Of a DNA stretch of 64,000 nucleotides, positions 35,853-44,695 are shown piece by piece. Position 1 is the first letter of the stretch. Each line of letters begins with the position of its first letter. The position numbers were made by a program, and so were the translations under genes. This stretch comes from Leeuwenhoekiella polynyae. Lineage in GTDB: Bacteria; Bacteroidota; Bacteroidia; Flavobacteriales; Flavobacteriaceae. The stretch is from NCBI RefSeq assembly GCF_042683665.1, contig NZ_JBHUOO010000005.1; one strand, 5' to 3'. The notes below the pieces were generated by a model. That model was not told where the DNA came from. It made no database searches and saw only the letters and a list, made by a program, of their open reading frames with translations.

Positions 35853-36260
35853 ATGAAGCACATTAATTTCTTTGTCTTTTTCATAGCTATGATGGGAGCA
35901 ACCCAAGCTCAGCAACTCACTTATAAGCCTATTAATCCGGCTTTTGGAGGAGATACGTTTAATTACCAATGGCTTTTAAGCGCTGCATCTGCTCAAAATG
36001 GTCACACGGCAAAAACAAATTCCAGAGAGGAACAAACAGAATTAGAAAGCTTTGGAGATAATTTAAATAGACAAATCTTAAGTCAACTATCCCGAACCTT
36101 ATTAAATGCTCAAGTAGAAAGTATAGGCGATTTTAAAGAGGAAGGCACATTTACCTTTGGATCATTAAATGTAGAAGTTTTTGAGTCTACAGAGGGTTTA
36201 GTGATTAACATATTAGACACCTCTACCGGAGAGACTACCCAAGTCATAGTACCCAATTAA
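35853..36260 (+). CDS. csgF: Curli assembly protein CsgF
   Basis: 135-residue secreted factor that plugs into CsgG from outside and presents the nucleator. Signal peptide ends near ATQAQ. The mature N-terminus QLTYKPINPAFGGDTFNYQWLLSAASAQN matches the CsgG-binding peptide of CsgF (NPxFGGxxxNxxxLLxxAxAQN). The C-terminal half with VFESTEGLVINILDTSTGETTQVIVPN corresponds to the CsgF beta-sheet domain. Three bp after the csgE-like stop. Confidence 0.93.
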   Translation: MKHINFFVFFIAMMGATQAQQLTYKPINPAFGGDTFNYQWLLSAASAQNGHTAKTNSREEQTELESFGDNLNRQILSQLSRTLLNAQVESIGDFKEEGTFTFGSLNVEVFESTEGLVINILDTSTGETTQVIVPN

Positions 36261-36269
36261 TTACACATT

Positions 36270-37688
36270 ATGAAAATAAATAAGTTGCTTACGCTGGTTT
36301 TGGGCGGAATGATTCTTAATTCTTGCGGAGCCTATTTTAATCAACCTATAATTCAGCACGAAGCAAGACAAGGTGAGTTTTCTAAAAGCACACAAGGATT
36401 ACTAGATCTGCCAGAGGCACAAACTCCTGTCGAGGTCGCAGTTTATAACTTTAGGGATCAAACCGGTCAATATAAGGCCGTTGAGAATGGCAGTACGTTT
36501 AGTACAGCTGTTACGCAGGGAAGCACTGCGATCCTCCTAAAAGCTTTAGAAGATTCAAATTGGTTTATACCTATTGAGCGAGAGAACTTAAGTAACCTTA
36601 CAACCGAAAGAAATATTATTCGAAATACGAAACAGGAGTATATAAAAAATCTAAACCCTAATGAACCTCCCTTACCACCGCTCAAATATGCAGGAATTAT
36701 ATTAGAAGGAGGTATCGTTTCATATGATACTAATATTGTTACCGGAGGATTAGGTGCTCGCTACTTTGGTATTGGGGGGTCTACTAAATATAGACAGGAT
36801 AGAATTACTGTGTATCTAAGAATGGTTTCAACCAGTAATGGTGAAATTTTAAAAACAGTTTATGTCTCAAAAACAATCCTGTCTCAAGCTCTTGACGCAA
36901 GCTTTTTTAGGTTTGTTAAGTTTCAAAGGCTATTAGAAGCTGAAACCGGTATTACTCAAAATGAACCTGTTCAACTGGCCGTTAAAGATGCTGTAGAAAA
37001 AGCGGTAAGAGCTCTTATTATTGAAGGAATTGAGGATGGGTATTGGTCTGCAAAAGGAGGAAATCAAGTTAATCAGGAGCTAGTAGAATCTTATATTAAG
37101 GAGAAAAAAGAAGAACAGTCAGTTAGGCTTTATGATCGCATTTTTCAAGAAAATACGAAGCCTAATTATTTTTCTATTATGTCAGGGGTAAGTTTGATAG
37201 ATGGAGATTATTCTCAAAAAAAACCGGGATTTTATTTTAGAGGAGATTATGGTCACAGCATAAATAACAATTTTGATGTTGAGGTTGCAGTCAGTTTATT
37301 TCAAGTAAATAACGATTTTCAGTATAAAAATGAATACCTGAGTTTAGACCTAAATGCAAGATTTAATTTACTGCCTAATGATAATTTAGGGCCTTATCTC
37401 TATGCAGGATCCGGATTTATTTTTGATCATAGAGCAGAAGATTCTGATCCTGAGGGTTTGTCTCAAAGTTTTATGAAAGTACAGTACGGCTTGGGTGTTA
37501 AATACAGTATAAATGAATCTTTTGATTTTAGAATGTTTGCTGAACAAAACATTGTGCTCAGTGATTTATTGGATGGTGTTGAAAATGGAAAGCGAGATGA
37601 TTTTTACTATAATTTTGGATTGGGTATTCAATACCGATTTGGTAATAAGCAGAGTAATAAATTAAATAGTGTTACCGATGAAAATTAA
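36270..37688 (+). CDS. csgG: Curli secretion channel CsgG with extra C-terminal barrel-like domain
   Basis: Outer-membrane lipoprotein forming the nonameric curlin export channel. Lipobox LNSC at residue 19, mature start CGAYFNQP. Residues 20-275 cover the CsgG fold: VAVYNFRDQTGQYK, STAVTQGSTAILLKALEDSNWFIPIERENLSNL, and GIILEGGIVSYDTNIVTGGLGARYFGIGG (transmembrane hairpin region). E. coli CsgG ends at about 277 residues; here some 175 residues follow, with amphipathic strands and glycine/aromatic pattern (YFSIMSGVSLIDGDYS, LGPYLYAGSGFIFDHRA, YNFGLGIQYRFG), like a small outer-membrane beta-barrel. The extra domain is seen; its role is unknown. Confidence 0.92.
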   Translation: MKINKLLTLVLGGMILNSCGAYFNQPIIQHEARQGEFSKSTQGLLDLPEAQTPVEVAVYNFRDQTGQYKAVENGSTFSTAVTQGSTAILLKALEDSNWFIPIERENLSNLTTERNIIRNTKQEYIKNLNPNEPPLPPLKYAGIILEGGIVSYDTNIVTGGLGARYFGIGGSTKYRQDRITVYLRMVSTSNGEILKTVYVSKTILSQALDASFFRFVKFQRLLEAETGITQNEPVQLAVKDAVEKAVRALIIEGIEDGYWSAKGGNQVNQELVESYIKEKKEEQSVRLYDRIFQENTKPNYFSIMSGVSLIDGDYSQKKPGFYFRGDYGHSINNNFDVEVAVSLFQVNNDFQYKNEYLSLDLNARFNLLPNDNLGPYLYAGSGFIFDHRAEDSDPEGLSQSFMKVQYGLGVKYSINESFDFRMFAEQNIVLSDLLDGVENGKRDDFYYNFGLGIQYRFGNKQSNKLNSVTDEN

Positions 37689-39192
37689 GAGATATATAAT
37701 TTCAATATTAATTATAGCTATTGGTTTTTATTCCTGTAGCGAAGATACCATTGATTTAATTGGGCAAGGTACATTAACCGGAAGAGTGGTTGATGATCAA
37801 AGCAAAACGCCGATTGCGAATGTACGGATTTCTACAAACCCCGCTTCTTCGACAGTTTTTACAGACGAGGAAGGCAGATTTACAATTGAGCCAATAGCTG
37901 AAGATGACTACGCTGTTCAAGCCGAATTAGATAGGTATGTGACCGCATTTGAAGCAGTTAGTGTTCGTGCAAATCAAATAGGTAATGTGGTTTTTGAAAT
38001 GGTGGTTTCTAAAACCGCTAATAGTTCGCCTATAGCTCCAGAATTAATAGCACCTATAGATAATAGTATTGGTGTTGAATTAAATACCACATTCATTTGG
38101 TCATCAAGTGCAACTGATTCTGATGATATCACTTATGATTTAGAGTTACGCAATACCTTTTCAAATACTAAAGAGGTTTACAGTGTTATAAACGATACTA
38201 TTTTAACTGTAGCGAATCTTAATCTAGGAACCACTTATTTCTGGCAAGTTTCTGCTAATGATGGAGGAAATGAAAAAGTTTTAAGTCAGGTAGGTCAGTT
38301 TAGAACCATAAATCTCGACAGAGCGCCTTTTCTATTTACGCGACTTGAGAATGGAAATAGTGTTATCTATGCAGGAGTGGAAAGTGAAGATAATGGATAC
38401 ACAGAATATCAATTGACTTCGTCTACTACCAATAGTTTTAGGCCACGGGCAAATGCTGAAACGAGTAAAATAGCATTCTTAAGAACGCAAGGCGGTATTG
38501 TGCATCTCTTTACAATGAATGCAGACGGTAGCAATGTTCAAAAACTTTCGGGCTCTATTCCTGTTAATGGTTTTAGGTTAAGCGAAATTGATTTTGCCTG
38601 GTCTCAGAATGGTAGTAAAATTTATTATCCAAATTTTGATAAACTTTACAGCATAGGTATAAACGGAAGTGGTGCCGCATTGATTTACCAAACTCCGGAT
38701 GGTAGTTTGATTTCAGAAGTAGCAACATCAGAATTTGATCAGGATGTCATTGCGATAAAAACTAATAATATTAACGGGTATCAAACCAATATATATACGT
38801 TAAACCTTTCTACTCAGTTAGTATTGAATCGGGTTTTAACTAATTATGATGGGGCTGCTGGAGGGCTCGATTTAGATGCAAACGGCAATCGCATTTTGTA
38901 CACAATAGATTTGTCAGGCTCACAAAATGAGCAATACAGAATCTTTGAAAGTAGAGTGTTTATCTATGATTTTAATTCAGGTATAAATCTTCAACTGGAT
39001 GCCGATGTTGATATAGGTGAGAATGACCTTGACCCTAGATGGTCTCCCTCAGAGGGACAGGTGGTATTAACAAGACAAGCTAATAATCTTAATTCTACAC
39101 CCTCAATTTATTCTATTGATTTAAATTCAAATAATAGTTCTAATGATGATAAGCTTCTTTTTTCTAACGCATCAATGCCAGACTGGGAATAG
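37678..39192 (+). CDS. Curli-operon surface lipoprotein: Ig-like domains plus beta-propeller
   Basis: 504-residue lipoprotein with lipobox FYSC (Cys about 19). Order: carboxypeptidase-regulatory-like domain (about 30-105, GTLTGRVVDDQSKTPIANV), a fibronectin-III-like domain (about 115-210, ending TYFWQVSANDGGNEKV), then a TolB/PD40-like beta-propeller (about 215-500) with repeats such as IAFLRTQGGIVHLFTMNADG, FAWSQNGSKIYY and DPRWSPSEGQVVLTRQ. Overlaps csgG by 11 bp, so it is translationally coupled to the secretion channel. No known curli gene matches; a fibre-anchoring or matrix-binding role is a guess. Confidence 0.72.
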   Translation: MKIKRYIISILIIAIGFYSCSEDTIDLIGQGTLTGRVVDDQSKTPIANVRISTNPASSTVFTDEEGRFTIEPIAEDDYAVQAELDRYVTAFEAVSVRANQIGNVVFEMVVSKTANSSPIAPELIAPIDNSIGVELNTTFIWSSSATDSDDITYDLELRNTFSNTKEVYSVINDTILTVANLNLGTTYFWQVSANDGGNEKVLSQVGQFRTINLDRAPFLFTRLENGNSVIYAGVESEDNGYTEYQLTSSTTNSFRPRANAETSKIAFLRTQGGIVHLFTMNADGSNVQKLSGSIPVNGFRLSEIDFAWSQNGSKIYYPNFDKLYSIGINGSGAALIYQTPDGSLISEVATSEFDQDVIAIKTNNINGYQTNIYTLNLSTQLVLNRVLTNYDGAAGGLDLDANGNRILYTIDLSGSQNEQYRIFESRVFIYDFNSGINLQLDADVDIGENDLDPRWSPSEGQVVLTRQANNLNSTPSIYSIDLNSNNSSNDDKLLFSNASMPDWE

Positions 39193-39212
39193 GTCTAAAT
39201 TTTAAGTATATT

Positions 39213-39246
39213 AAAAAAACGTCCTGAAATTTCAGGACGTTTTTAT
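39213..39246 (+). terminator. Terminator of the curli operon
   Basis: ACGTCCTGAAATTTCAGGACGT, an 11-bp perfect palindrome flanked by A7 and T5 tracts, 26 bp after the lipoprotein stop. Confidence 0.85.
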
Positions 39247-39275
39247 TTCTTACTTTTGCAAAATAATAATATAGA

Positions 39276-40454
39276 ATGAATCAAGAGATTTCAAAAAGGT
39301 ACGCTCAACGCGGAGTTTCAGCAGGAAAAGAAGAAGTTCACAACGCAATAAAAAATGTAGATAAAGGATTGTTTCCGCAGGCCTTTTGTAAAATAGTTCC
39401 AGATTATTTGACGGGTAGTGATGAGCATTGCTTGATCATGCATGCTGATGGTGCCGGTACAAAATCTTCTTTGGCTTACATGTACTGGAAAGAGACCGGT
39501 GATATTTCAGTCTGGAAAGGTATCGCTCAAGATGCATTAATCATGAATATTGATGATTTGTTATGTGTAGGAGCAACAGATAATATTTTACTTTCTTCAA
39601 CAATCGGTAGAAATAAAAACCTGATTACTGGCGAAGTGATTTCGGCCATAATTAATGGTACTGAAGAATTAATTGCTGACTTAGAAAAGCACGGTGTTTC
39701 TATAAAAAGTACAGGAGGTGAGACCGCAGATGTAGGAGATTTGGTGCGTACCATAATCGTTGATTCTACGGTGACTGCTAGAATGAAGAAGGAAGACGTA
39801 GTTAATAATGCCAATATAAAAGCGGGAGATCTTATTGTAGGTCTGGCTAGTTTTGGTCAGTCTACTTATGAGACTGAATATAATGGAGGGATGGGCAGTA
39901 ACGGTTTGACTTCTGCCAGGCACGATGTATTTAATAAGTATTTAGCTGAAAAATTCCCGGAAAGTTTTGATAAAGCTGTCCCTGAAGACTTAGTTTACAG
40001 CGGTTCAAAAAAATTGACTGATGCTGTTGAAAAAAGTCCTCTTGATGCAGGTAAATTAGTTTTATCTCCTACACGTACTTACGCTCCGGTAATCAAGAAG
40101 ATTTTAGCAGAAGTTGATAAATCTCAACTGCACGGTATGGTACATTGCAGTGGAGGTGCACAGACAAAAATTTTACATTTTGTAGATAAGCTACACATTA
40201 TTAAAGATAACCTTTTTGATGTACCACCTTTGTTTAAATTGATACAGGAAGAAAGCGGTACAGATTGGAAAGAGATGTATCAGGTATTCAATATGGGGCA
40301 TCGTATGGAGCTTTATGTAGATCCTGCTATTGCTGATGAAATTATCGCTATTTCAAAGTCTTTTAATATCGATGCACAAATTATAGGAAGAGTTGAAGAT
40401 TCAGAAAATAAAGAATTAACAATTAAATCTCAGTTTGGTACGTTTAACTATTAA
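39276..40454 (+). CDS. purM: Phosphoribosylformylglycinamidine cyclo-ligase (AIR synthetase)
   Basis: Purine-biosynthesis enzyme closing the imidazole ring (FGAM + ATP to AIR). 392 residues, the long form common in Bacteroidota. Visible features: N-terminal RYAQRGVSAGKEEVHNAI, MHADGAGTKSSLAYMYW, DALIMNIDDLLCVGA with the conserved acidic pair, STGGETADVGDLVRT and HCSGGAQTKILHF. Stop codon shares its last base with the next start. Confidence 0.92.
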   Translation: MNQEISKRYAQRGVSAGKEEVHNAIKNVDKGLFPQAFCKIVPDYLTGSDEHCLIMHADGAGTKSSLAYMYWKETGDISVWKGIAQDALIMNIDDLLCVGATDNILLSSTIGRNKNLITGEVISAIINGTEELIADLEKHGVSIKSTGGETADVGDLVRTIIVDSTVTARMKKEDVVNNANIKAGDLIVGLASFGQSTYETEYNGGMGSNGLTSARHDVFNKYLAEKFPESFDKAVPEDLVYSGSKKLTDAVEKSPLDAGKLVLSPTRTYAPVIKKILAEVDKSQLHGMVHCSGGAQTKILHFVDKLHIIKDNLFDVPPLFKLIQEESGTDWKEMYQVFNMGHRMELYVDPAIADEIIAISKSFNIDAQIIGRVEDSENKELTIKSQFGTFNY

Positions 40455-41476
40455 TGACTAACCTAAAAAACCATAGTTTGAAAAAAATATTCTTCTTCAG
40501 CCTATTTAGTTTACTGCTTTTATTTGGAGTGCAAGTTCGAGCACAACATGTTGCTTTTCCGCTGCCTATTAAAAAGAATTTGGTAAAGCGTTTAACAGAA
40601 CAGCTAGCTCCTAAACCCAAGACTAATTGGAAAGAAGTTAATCGAGTAGGTCTTGATCTAAGCGAAGTAGCATTTGTAAACTGGAATGCCGGAGGAAGTA
40701 ATTCTATATCAGGTTTGGCAGAGTTGGTTCTTGAAAGAAATTATTCTGATAATCAAAGAAAGTGGCGTAATAAACTTACAACACGTTATGGTGTAAATAG
40801 TCAAGAAGGACAAGAGTTACGCAAAACAGATGATATGCTAGAGGTAACTTCAGACTTTGGATATCGTCGTGATACGATTTCAAACTGGTATTATTCAGCC
40901 AAGTTTAGATTTGCATCACAGTTTACTAATGGGTATAAATATCCAGATACAAGTACTCCTATTTCTCAATTTATGGCTCCCGGTTATGTATTCTTAGGTG
41001 TAGGAGGAGAATACGGTCAAAAGCTAGATAATTTATCAATTTATGCCTCACCTTTAACTTACAAATCAACTTTTGTACTCGATCAAGAACTGGCAAATAA
41101 TGGTGCTTTTGGTGTAGACCCGGCTATTTACGATGATGATGGTAATATTATTCGTCAGGGATCAAATGTAAATAGCGAATTGGGGATACTTTTGCAGAGT
41201 TCATTGAATGCGAAGGTTATGGAAAATATTAACCTGACTAATTTGGTAAATCTTTACACAGATTATCTAAATAGTTTTGGCAATATTGATATTGATTGGG
41301 AGATGAACTTAAATTTTAAAGTAAACAGTTTTGTTCTTGCCAAAGTAGGATCTCATCTTAAGTATGATAATGATGTTAAAATTACGGAGACAAATGTAAA
41401 TGGAGAAGAGGTGACAATGGGAGCAAGAACACAGTGGAAACAGCAGCTGGGTATAGGTGTTGTTGTTGATTTTTAA
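40454..41476 (+). CDS. DUF3078 outer-membrane-type protein
   Basis: 340-residue exported protein; signal segment within the first 30 residues (FFFSLFSLLLLFGVQVRAQ). The body matches the DUF3078 pattern: NWKEVNRVGLDLSEVAFVNWNAGGSNSISGLAEL, then alternating strands with aromatic residues and a short last strand ending in VVVDF, typical of an outer-membrane beta-barrel. Function unknown. Overlaps purM by one base (TAATG), suggesting shared transcription, though purM linkage is probably not functional. Confidence 0.8.
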   Translation: MTNLKNHSLKKIFFFSLFSLLLLFGVQVRAQHVAFPLPIKKNLVKRLTEQLAPKPKTNWKEVNRVGLDLSEVAFVNWNAGGSNSISGLAELVLERNYSDNQRKWRNKLTTRYGVNSQEGQELRKTDDMLEVTSDFGYRRDTISNWYYSAKFRFASQFTNGYKYPDTSTPISQFMAPGYVFLGVGGEYGQKLDNLSIYASPLTYKSTFVLDQELANNGAFGVDPAIYDDDGNIIRQGSNVNSELGILLQSSLNAKVMENINLTNLVNLYTDYLNSFGNIDIDWEMNLNFKVNSFVLAKVGSHLKYDNDVKITETNVNGEEVTMGARTQWKQQLGIGVVVDF

Positions 41477-41562
41477 AAAAAAACGCAACAACAAAAAACT
41501 GAGTTTGCAATTTTTGCGTAAATAAATAATAATTCCTAAACATATAAGGTGAGTATAAAATT

Positions 41563-42303
41563 ATGAGCTCTAAATTTTTCAATAATGATAAATTAATTTT
41601 TATCACATTAATTGTATTGGCTGCAATAGTCAACCTGTCTATTGTTGCTTTTATGGATTTAGAGTCTAGCAGATTTGCACGTTTTATTACCATCTTACTT
41701 TTTCTAGTTTATTTTTTAGTAAAAAAGAAAGTTATTAATTTCTGGACGCTTTCAGTTTTGCTATTTTTTACTGTCCGCGATGTATTTTTTCAATTTTATG
41801 AGGAGCCTTGGGGATACAAGCTTTATCTTATTATAGGAATATTGTGTTATACTACAATAGTTCTTGAGCGTATGCCTAAGATTTCAGAAATAAATATCAA
41901 ACCCTCTGTTATCGTTGTAACTTTATTATTGGTTGCAGCAAATACATACACGCTTTATATTATAATGAATATGAGTATGGTGATGCATACTTTTCATGAT
42001 AATTTAGAGCCTCTTTTGCTTTACGGATATGGTGCGGCAATGATGGTTTTAGGTGTTCAGGCTATTGCTTATAATAACAAATACAATAGCAACCGCTCGT
42101 TACTCTACACCTTCTTTGCATTCGGTTTTATATTCTCCGATATTGCAGCCTTGTTTGCGTATTATTTCAATTTTGAATTGTTCTATTTTTTCGACCGATT
42201 TTTCTTCTTAGTGTCTTTAGCGATGCTTGTTAACTACGGACTCAATTTTGAAAGTGTTAAGGAAGAGTATTATCAATATGAGATGATTGATAAGAAATTA
42301 TAG
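41563..42303 (+). CDS. Polytopic membrane protein, YhhN/TMEM86-like
   Basis: 246 residues with about eight hydrophobic helices (LIFITLIVLAAIVNLSIVAF, FITILLFLVYFLVKKK, LLYTFFAFGFIFSDIAALFA). The size, helix count and SDIAALFAYYF segment resemble the YhhN/lysoplasmalogenase family, some members of which hydrolyse lysoplasmalogens, but the match is by general pattern only. Monocistronic-looking, 86 bp after the DUF3078 gene. Confidence 0.5.
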   Translation: MSSKFFNNDKLIFITLIVLAAIVNLSIVAFMDLESSRFARFITILLFLVYFLVKKKVINFWTLSVLLFFTVRDVFFQFYEEPWGYKLYLIIGILCYTTIVLERMPKISEINIKPSVIVVTLLLVAANTYTLYIIMNMSMVMHTFHDNLEPLLLYGYGAAMMVLGVQAIAYNNKYNSNRSLLYTFFAFGFIFSDIAALFAYYFNFELFYFFDRFFFLVSLAMLVNYGLNFESVKEEYYQYEMIDKKL

Positions 42304-42386
42304 TTTTTTCTACAATTTTTATTTTGATTTAATTTTACTAAAATAAGGTAGCTTTCTATCTTGTAGTAAATTTAAACTGAAAATTA

Positions 42387-42920
42387 ATGGGAACACTTTT
42401 GGGCATCGGCTCGCGTATAAAACACGATGAATTAGGAGCTGGCGTAATAACTAATGTTACTTCAAAACATTATTGGATAACCTTTATAGAAACCGGCTTA
42501 GAAACTTTAGATTTGGATACAGATTTTGAAGTAATTGAGGCAGTAGAGGATGAGGTTGATACAATCAGCTTTTATGAGGTTGAAAAAACACTCAGAGGGC
42601 TTCTAAAGCACTATTCTGATATATCTGAAGTAGTTCCAATCGCAGATAAATGGAAGGGTGGAAGCATCACCTTAAACCCGGCAGACCCCAACCTTTCTAA
42701 TAAAGAAATTCCTATAGATACCTTTTTCCATAAAATTGTAATGGTGCGTGATCGCATTCGCGTTATGGAGCAAAAGATCAACGCTAGCAAAAATCTGGAT
42801 GATCAGGAGAAAATAGACTTGCAACAATATATTACCCGTATCTACGGTAGCCTGACAACATTTAATGTGTTGTTTAAAAACAGTTCTCAAAACTTTAAGG
42901 GAGAGGGTAAAAAGAAATAA
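42387..42920 (+). CDS. Conserved hypothetical cytosolic protein
   Basis: 177 residues, no signal or membrane segment. The N-terminal 50 residues (GIGSRIKHDELGAGVITNVTSKHYWITFIETGLETL) look like a small SH3-like/CarD-type beta-barrel, as in proteins that keep a GxGxxV...G.. strand pattern; the C-terminal half is helical (FFHKIVMVRDRIRVMEQKIN). Function unknown. It ends with a clear terminator shared with the convergent rhamnose mutarotase gene. Confidence 0.6.
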   Translation: MGTLLGIGSRIKHDELGAGVITNVTSKHYWITFIETGLETLDLDTDFEVIEAVEDEVDTISFYEVEKTLRGLLKHYSDISEVVPIADKWKGGSITLNPADPNLSNKEIPIDTFFHKIVMVRDRIRVMEQKINASKNLDDQEKIDLQQYITRIYGSLTTFNVLFKNSSQNFKGEGKKK

Positions 42921-42927
42921 AAAAAAT

Positions 42928-42959
42928 AAGGCTGGTCGATAGATCAGCCTTGTTTTTTA
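42928..42959 (+). terminator. Terminator after the conserved hypothetical gene
   Basis: AAGGCTGGTC pairs with GATCAGCCTT (one G-T pair) around a 4-nt loop, followed by GTTTTTTAT. Confidence 0.8.
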
Positions 42960-43006
42960 TTGGCAGCGTCAATAGGTTTAATACCCCTAGGTAGTTTATT
43001 TAAGAA

Positions 43007-43324
43007 CTACTTCTGAAGTTTAAAAACTTCTTTTAAAGGTGTTTCAATAGGAGAATAGTCTGGGTTGGTTTCCATAATGTCGGCCATAAAAGCCCACCAT
43101 TTTTTTACTATTGGATTCTGCGGTATTGTCTCGGTAGTATGATCTTCTTTTAAGGTTTGAAAAGCAAATAAAGTTCCTGTTTTTTCATCTAAAAAAATAT
43201 GATACTGTTCTATTCTAGACTCATTTAAAAGCGACTGAAGTTCTGGCCAGATCTCGTCGTGACGTTTCTTATATTCTTCTTCAAAACCCGGTTTGAGTTT
43301 CATTGTAAAGGCCTGTGTTTGCAT
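43007..43324 (-). CDS. rhaM: L-rhamnose mutarotase
   Basis: Cytosolic enzyme interconverting alpha and beta anomers of L-rhamnose, 105 residues, normal length. MKLKPGFEEEYKKRHDEIWPEL holds the conserved Tyr/His of the family, with YHIFLDEKTGTLFAF and KWWAFMADIMETNPDYSP following the RhaM fold (ferredoxin-like). Only rhamnose gene in the window; the rest of rhamnose catabolism is elsewhere. It is last in the minus-strand run sulfatase, DUF4861, rhaM and points to a rhamnose-containing substrate. Confidence 0.93.
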   Translation of the reverse strand: MQTQAFTMKLKPGFEEEYKKRHDEIWPELQSLLNESRIEQYHIFLDEKTGTLFAFQTLKEDHTTETIPQNPIVKKWWAFMADIMETNPDYSPIETPLKEVFKLQK

Positions 43325-43328
43325 AATT

Positions 43329-44636
43329 TTATTCTGAAATCTTTTGATTTTCGGTATTTATACTGATATCTAATTCTGTATAAAGAGTATTAGCGAGATC
43401 AATAACATATTGTTTAAAAAAAGCAGCATCTTTAAAACGTTTTTCTTGACTTAACTCCCATCCTGAAACTCCATAATAGGTTATACTTTCGTCATTTTTG
43501 ACGTTTACTTTAGCGAGATAAGACTGCGTAAATTGACCAGTCTTTGGAGCTTCACTATAACTAATGTACTTGTCTGAAGGTAAAATTAGCGCAGTACCCA
43601 TAACCCAAGTCCTATCATAGGTTAAGGAGTCATGCTGAATCAATGCTGTCCACTTTTCGGTCTTTAATTCTTCAACACCATTTAGATTATTAATATTAGA
43701 TAGGCCTATAGCCAATGTGTCTTTTTGGGTTAAACCGCTAACTGCAACTTTGTTTTGAAAAGCATACATTCCCGGCCAAATTGTAGTGGTTTCTTTTGCC
43801 TGATAGGTATTTTCTTCAGTATTCCAATTTGTATAGATGTATTCCATCGAAGATCTTACTGGACCTTTTTCCAGAATTTTAAAAGTTGTCTTTTCAATAT
43901 TGCTTAAACTATCTGTGACTAAAATTCCCAGACGCTGAATTTTTCCGTCAGCTAAAATTCCAAAACCAGCTAAACCTACAGAATTTCCAACAGGGAAGAC
44001 ATCGCGACCCCAAGCCTCCATAGTGTGATAATTGTCTACTACCGCATTAACCGAATCAAGACCCACATCATCTGGAGATATTGCAGCTGTTTTCTTACCA
44101 TAAACATCTATTGCATTTCTACCATCGAGATAGTGCCTAAAACCAACCTTATCGTTCTCCCATGTGGGTCCATCGGTTTGATATTTCTGAAATCCGAGAG
44201 CTTTAGGCATATCTGTCGCGCTAAGTGTTTCTGAAGTTGCTGGCTTTACCGGTTCGTCTTTAGTTTCTCTTTTTCCAAAACGGATGTTAGTTTTTACTGC
44301 ATATTGAGGCGCTTTATCAATCCACTTAAACTTAACCTGCTTAGAAGCTTTTGCAGGAATATCTATTATAAAGAATAATTGATTCTTTTTGCCGTCATTG
44401 TTGGTGTAGCTTAATTGTGAAGCTATGGTATCTCCATCAATTAACACTAACGGATATTTAGCTGTATTATCTTTTTCAGGAAGTTTATTAAGCTCAATGC
44501 CAACAGCTTTTTGTATGAGATCAAAATCACTAGAATTTGATAGCGTGATAAAAGTGATGCGTTCTTCTTTAGAGGTATTACAACTCACTAAAGCAAGCGC
44601 AAGCAGTATTACAAGAGGATGAATTAGTTTTTTCAT
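43329..44636 (-). CDS. DUF4861 lipoprotein
   Basis: 435 residues with lipobox ALVSC (Cys about 19). DUF4861 proteins occur in pectin/rhamnogalacturonan PULs; biochemical role not established to my knowledge. Features: GFRHYLDGRNAIDVYGKKT, VDNYHTMEAWGRDVFPVGNS and GPVRSSMEYIYTNW, then PGMYAFQNKVAVSG and YYGVSGWELSQEKRF. Predominantly beta-sheet. It serves as a full-length reference for the second copy at 48067, which lacks the segment after YH. Rough gene spacing: 4 bp to rhaM, 59 bp from the sulfatase. Confidence 0.85.
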   Translation of the reverse strand: MKKLIHPLVILLALALVSCNTSKEERITFITLSNSSDFDLIQKAVGIELNKLPEKDNTAKYPLVLIDGDTIASQLSYTNNDGKKNQLFFIIDIPAKASKQVKFKWIDKAPQYAVKTNIRFGKRETKDEPVKPATSETLSATDMPKALGFQKYQTDGPTWENDKVGFRHYLDGRNAIDVYGKKTAAISPDDVGLDSVNAVVDNYHTMEAWGRDVFPVGNSVGLAGFGILADGKIQRLGILVTDSLSNIEKTTFKILEKGPVRSSMEYIYTNWNTEENTYQAKETTTIWPGMYAFQNKVAVSGLTQKDTLAIGLSNINNLNGVEELKTEKWTALIQHDSLTYDRTWVMGTALILPSDKYISYSEAPKTGQFTQSYLAKVNVKNDESITYYGVSGWELSQEKRFKDAAFFKQYVIDLANTLYTELDISINTENQKISE

Positions 44637-44695
44637 TGAAAAGGTTTAAAATTCTTTCAAAAGGAATATAAAGTTATTAAATGTAATGCTAACAT

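Noticed and set aside
37678..37688. Frameshift suspicion at the csgG/lipoprotein overlap
   Set aside because: csgG ends with a proper stop and the next gene starts with a complete lipoprotein signal; an ordinary translational overlap.
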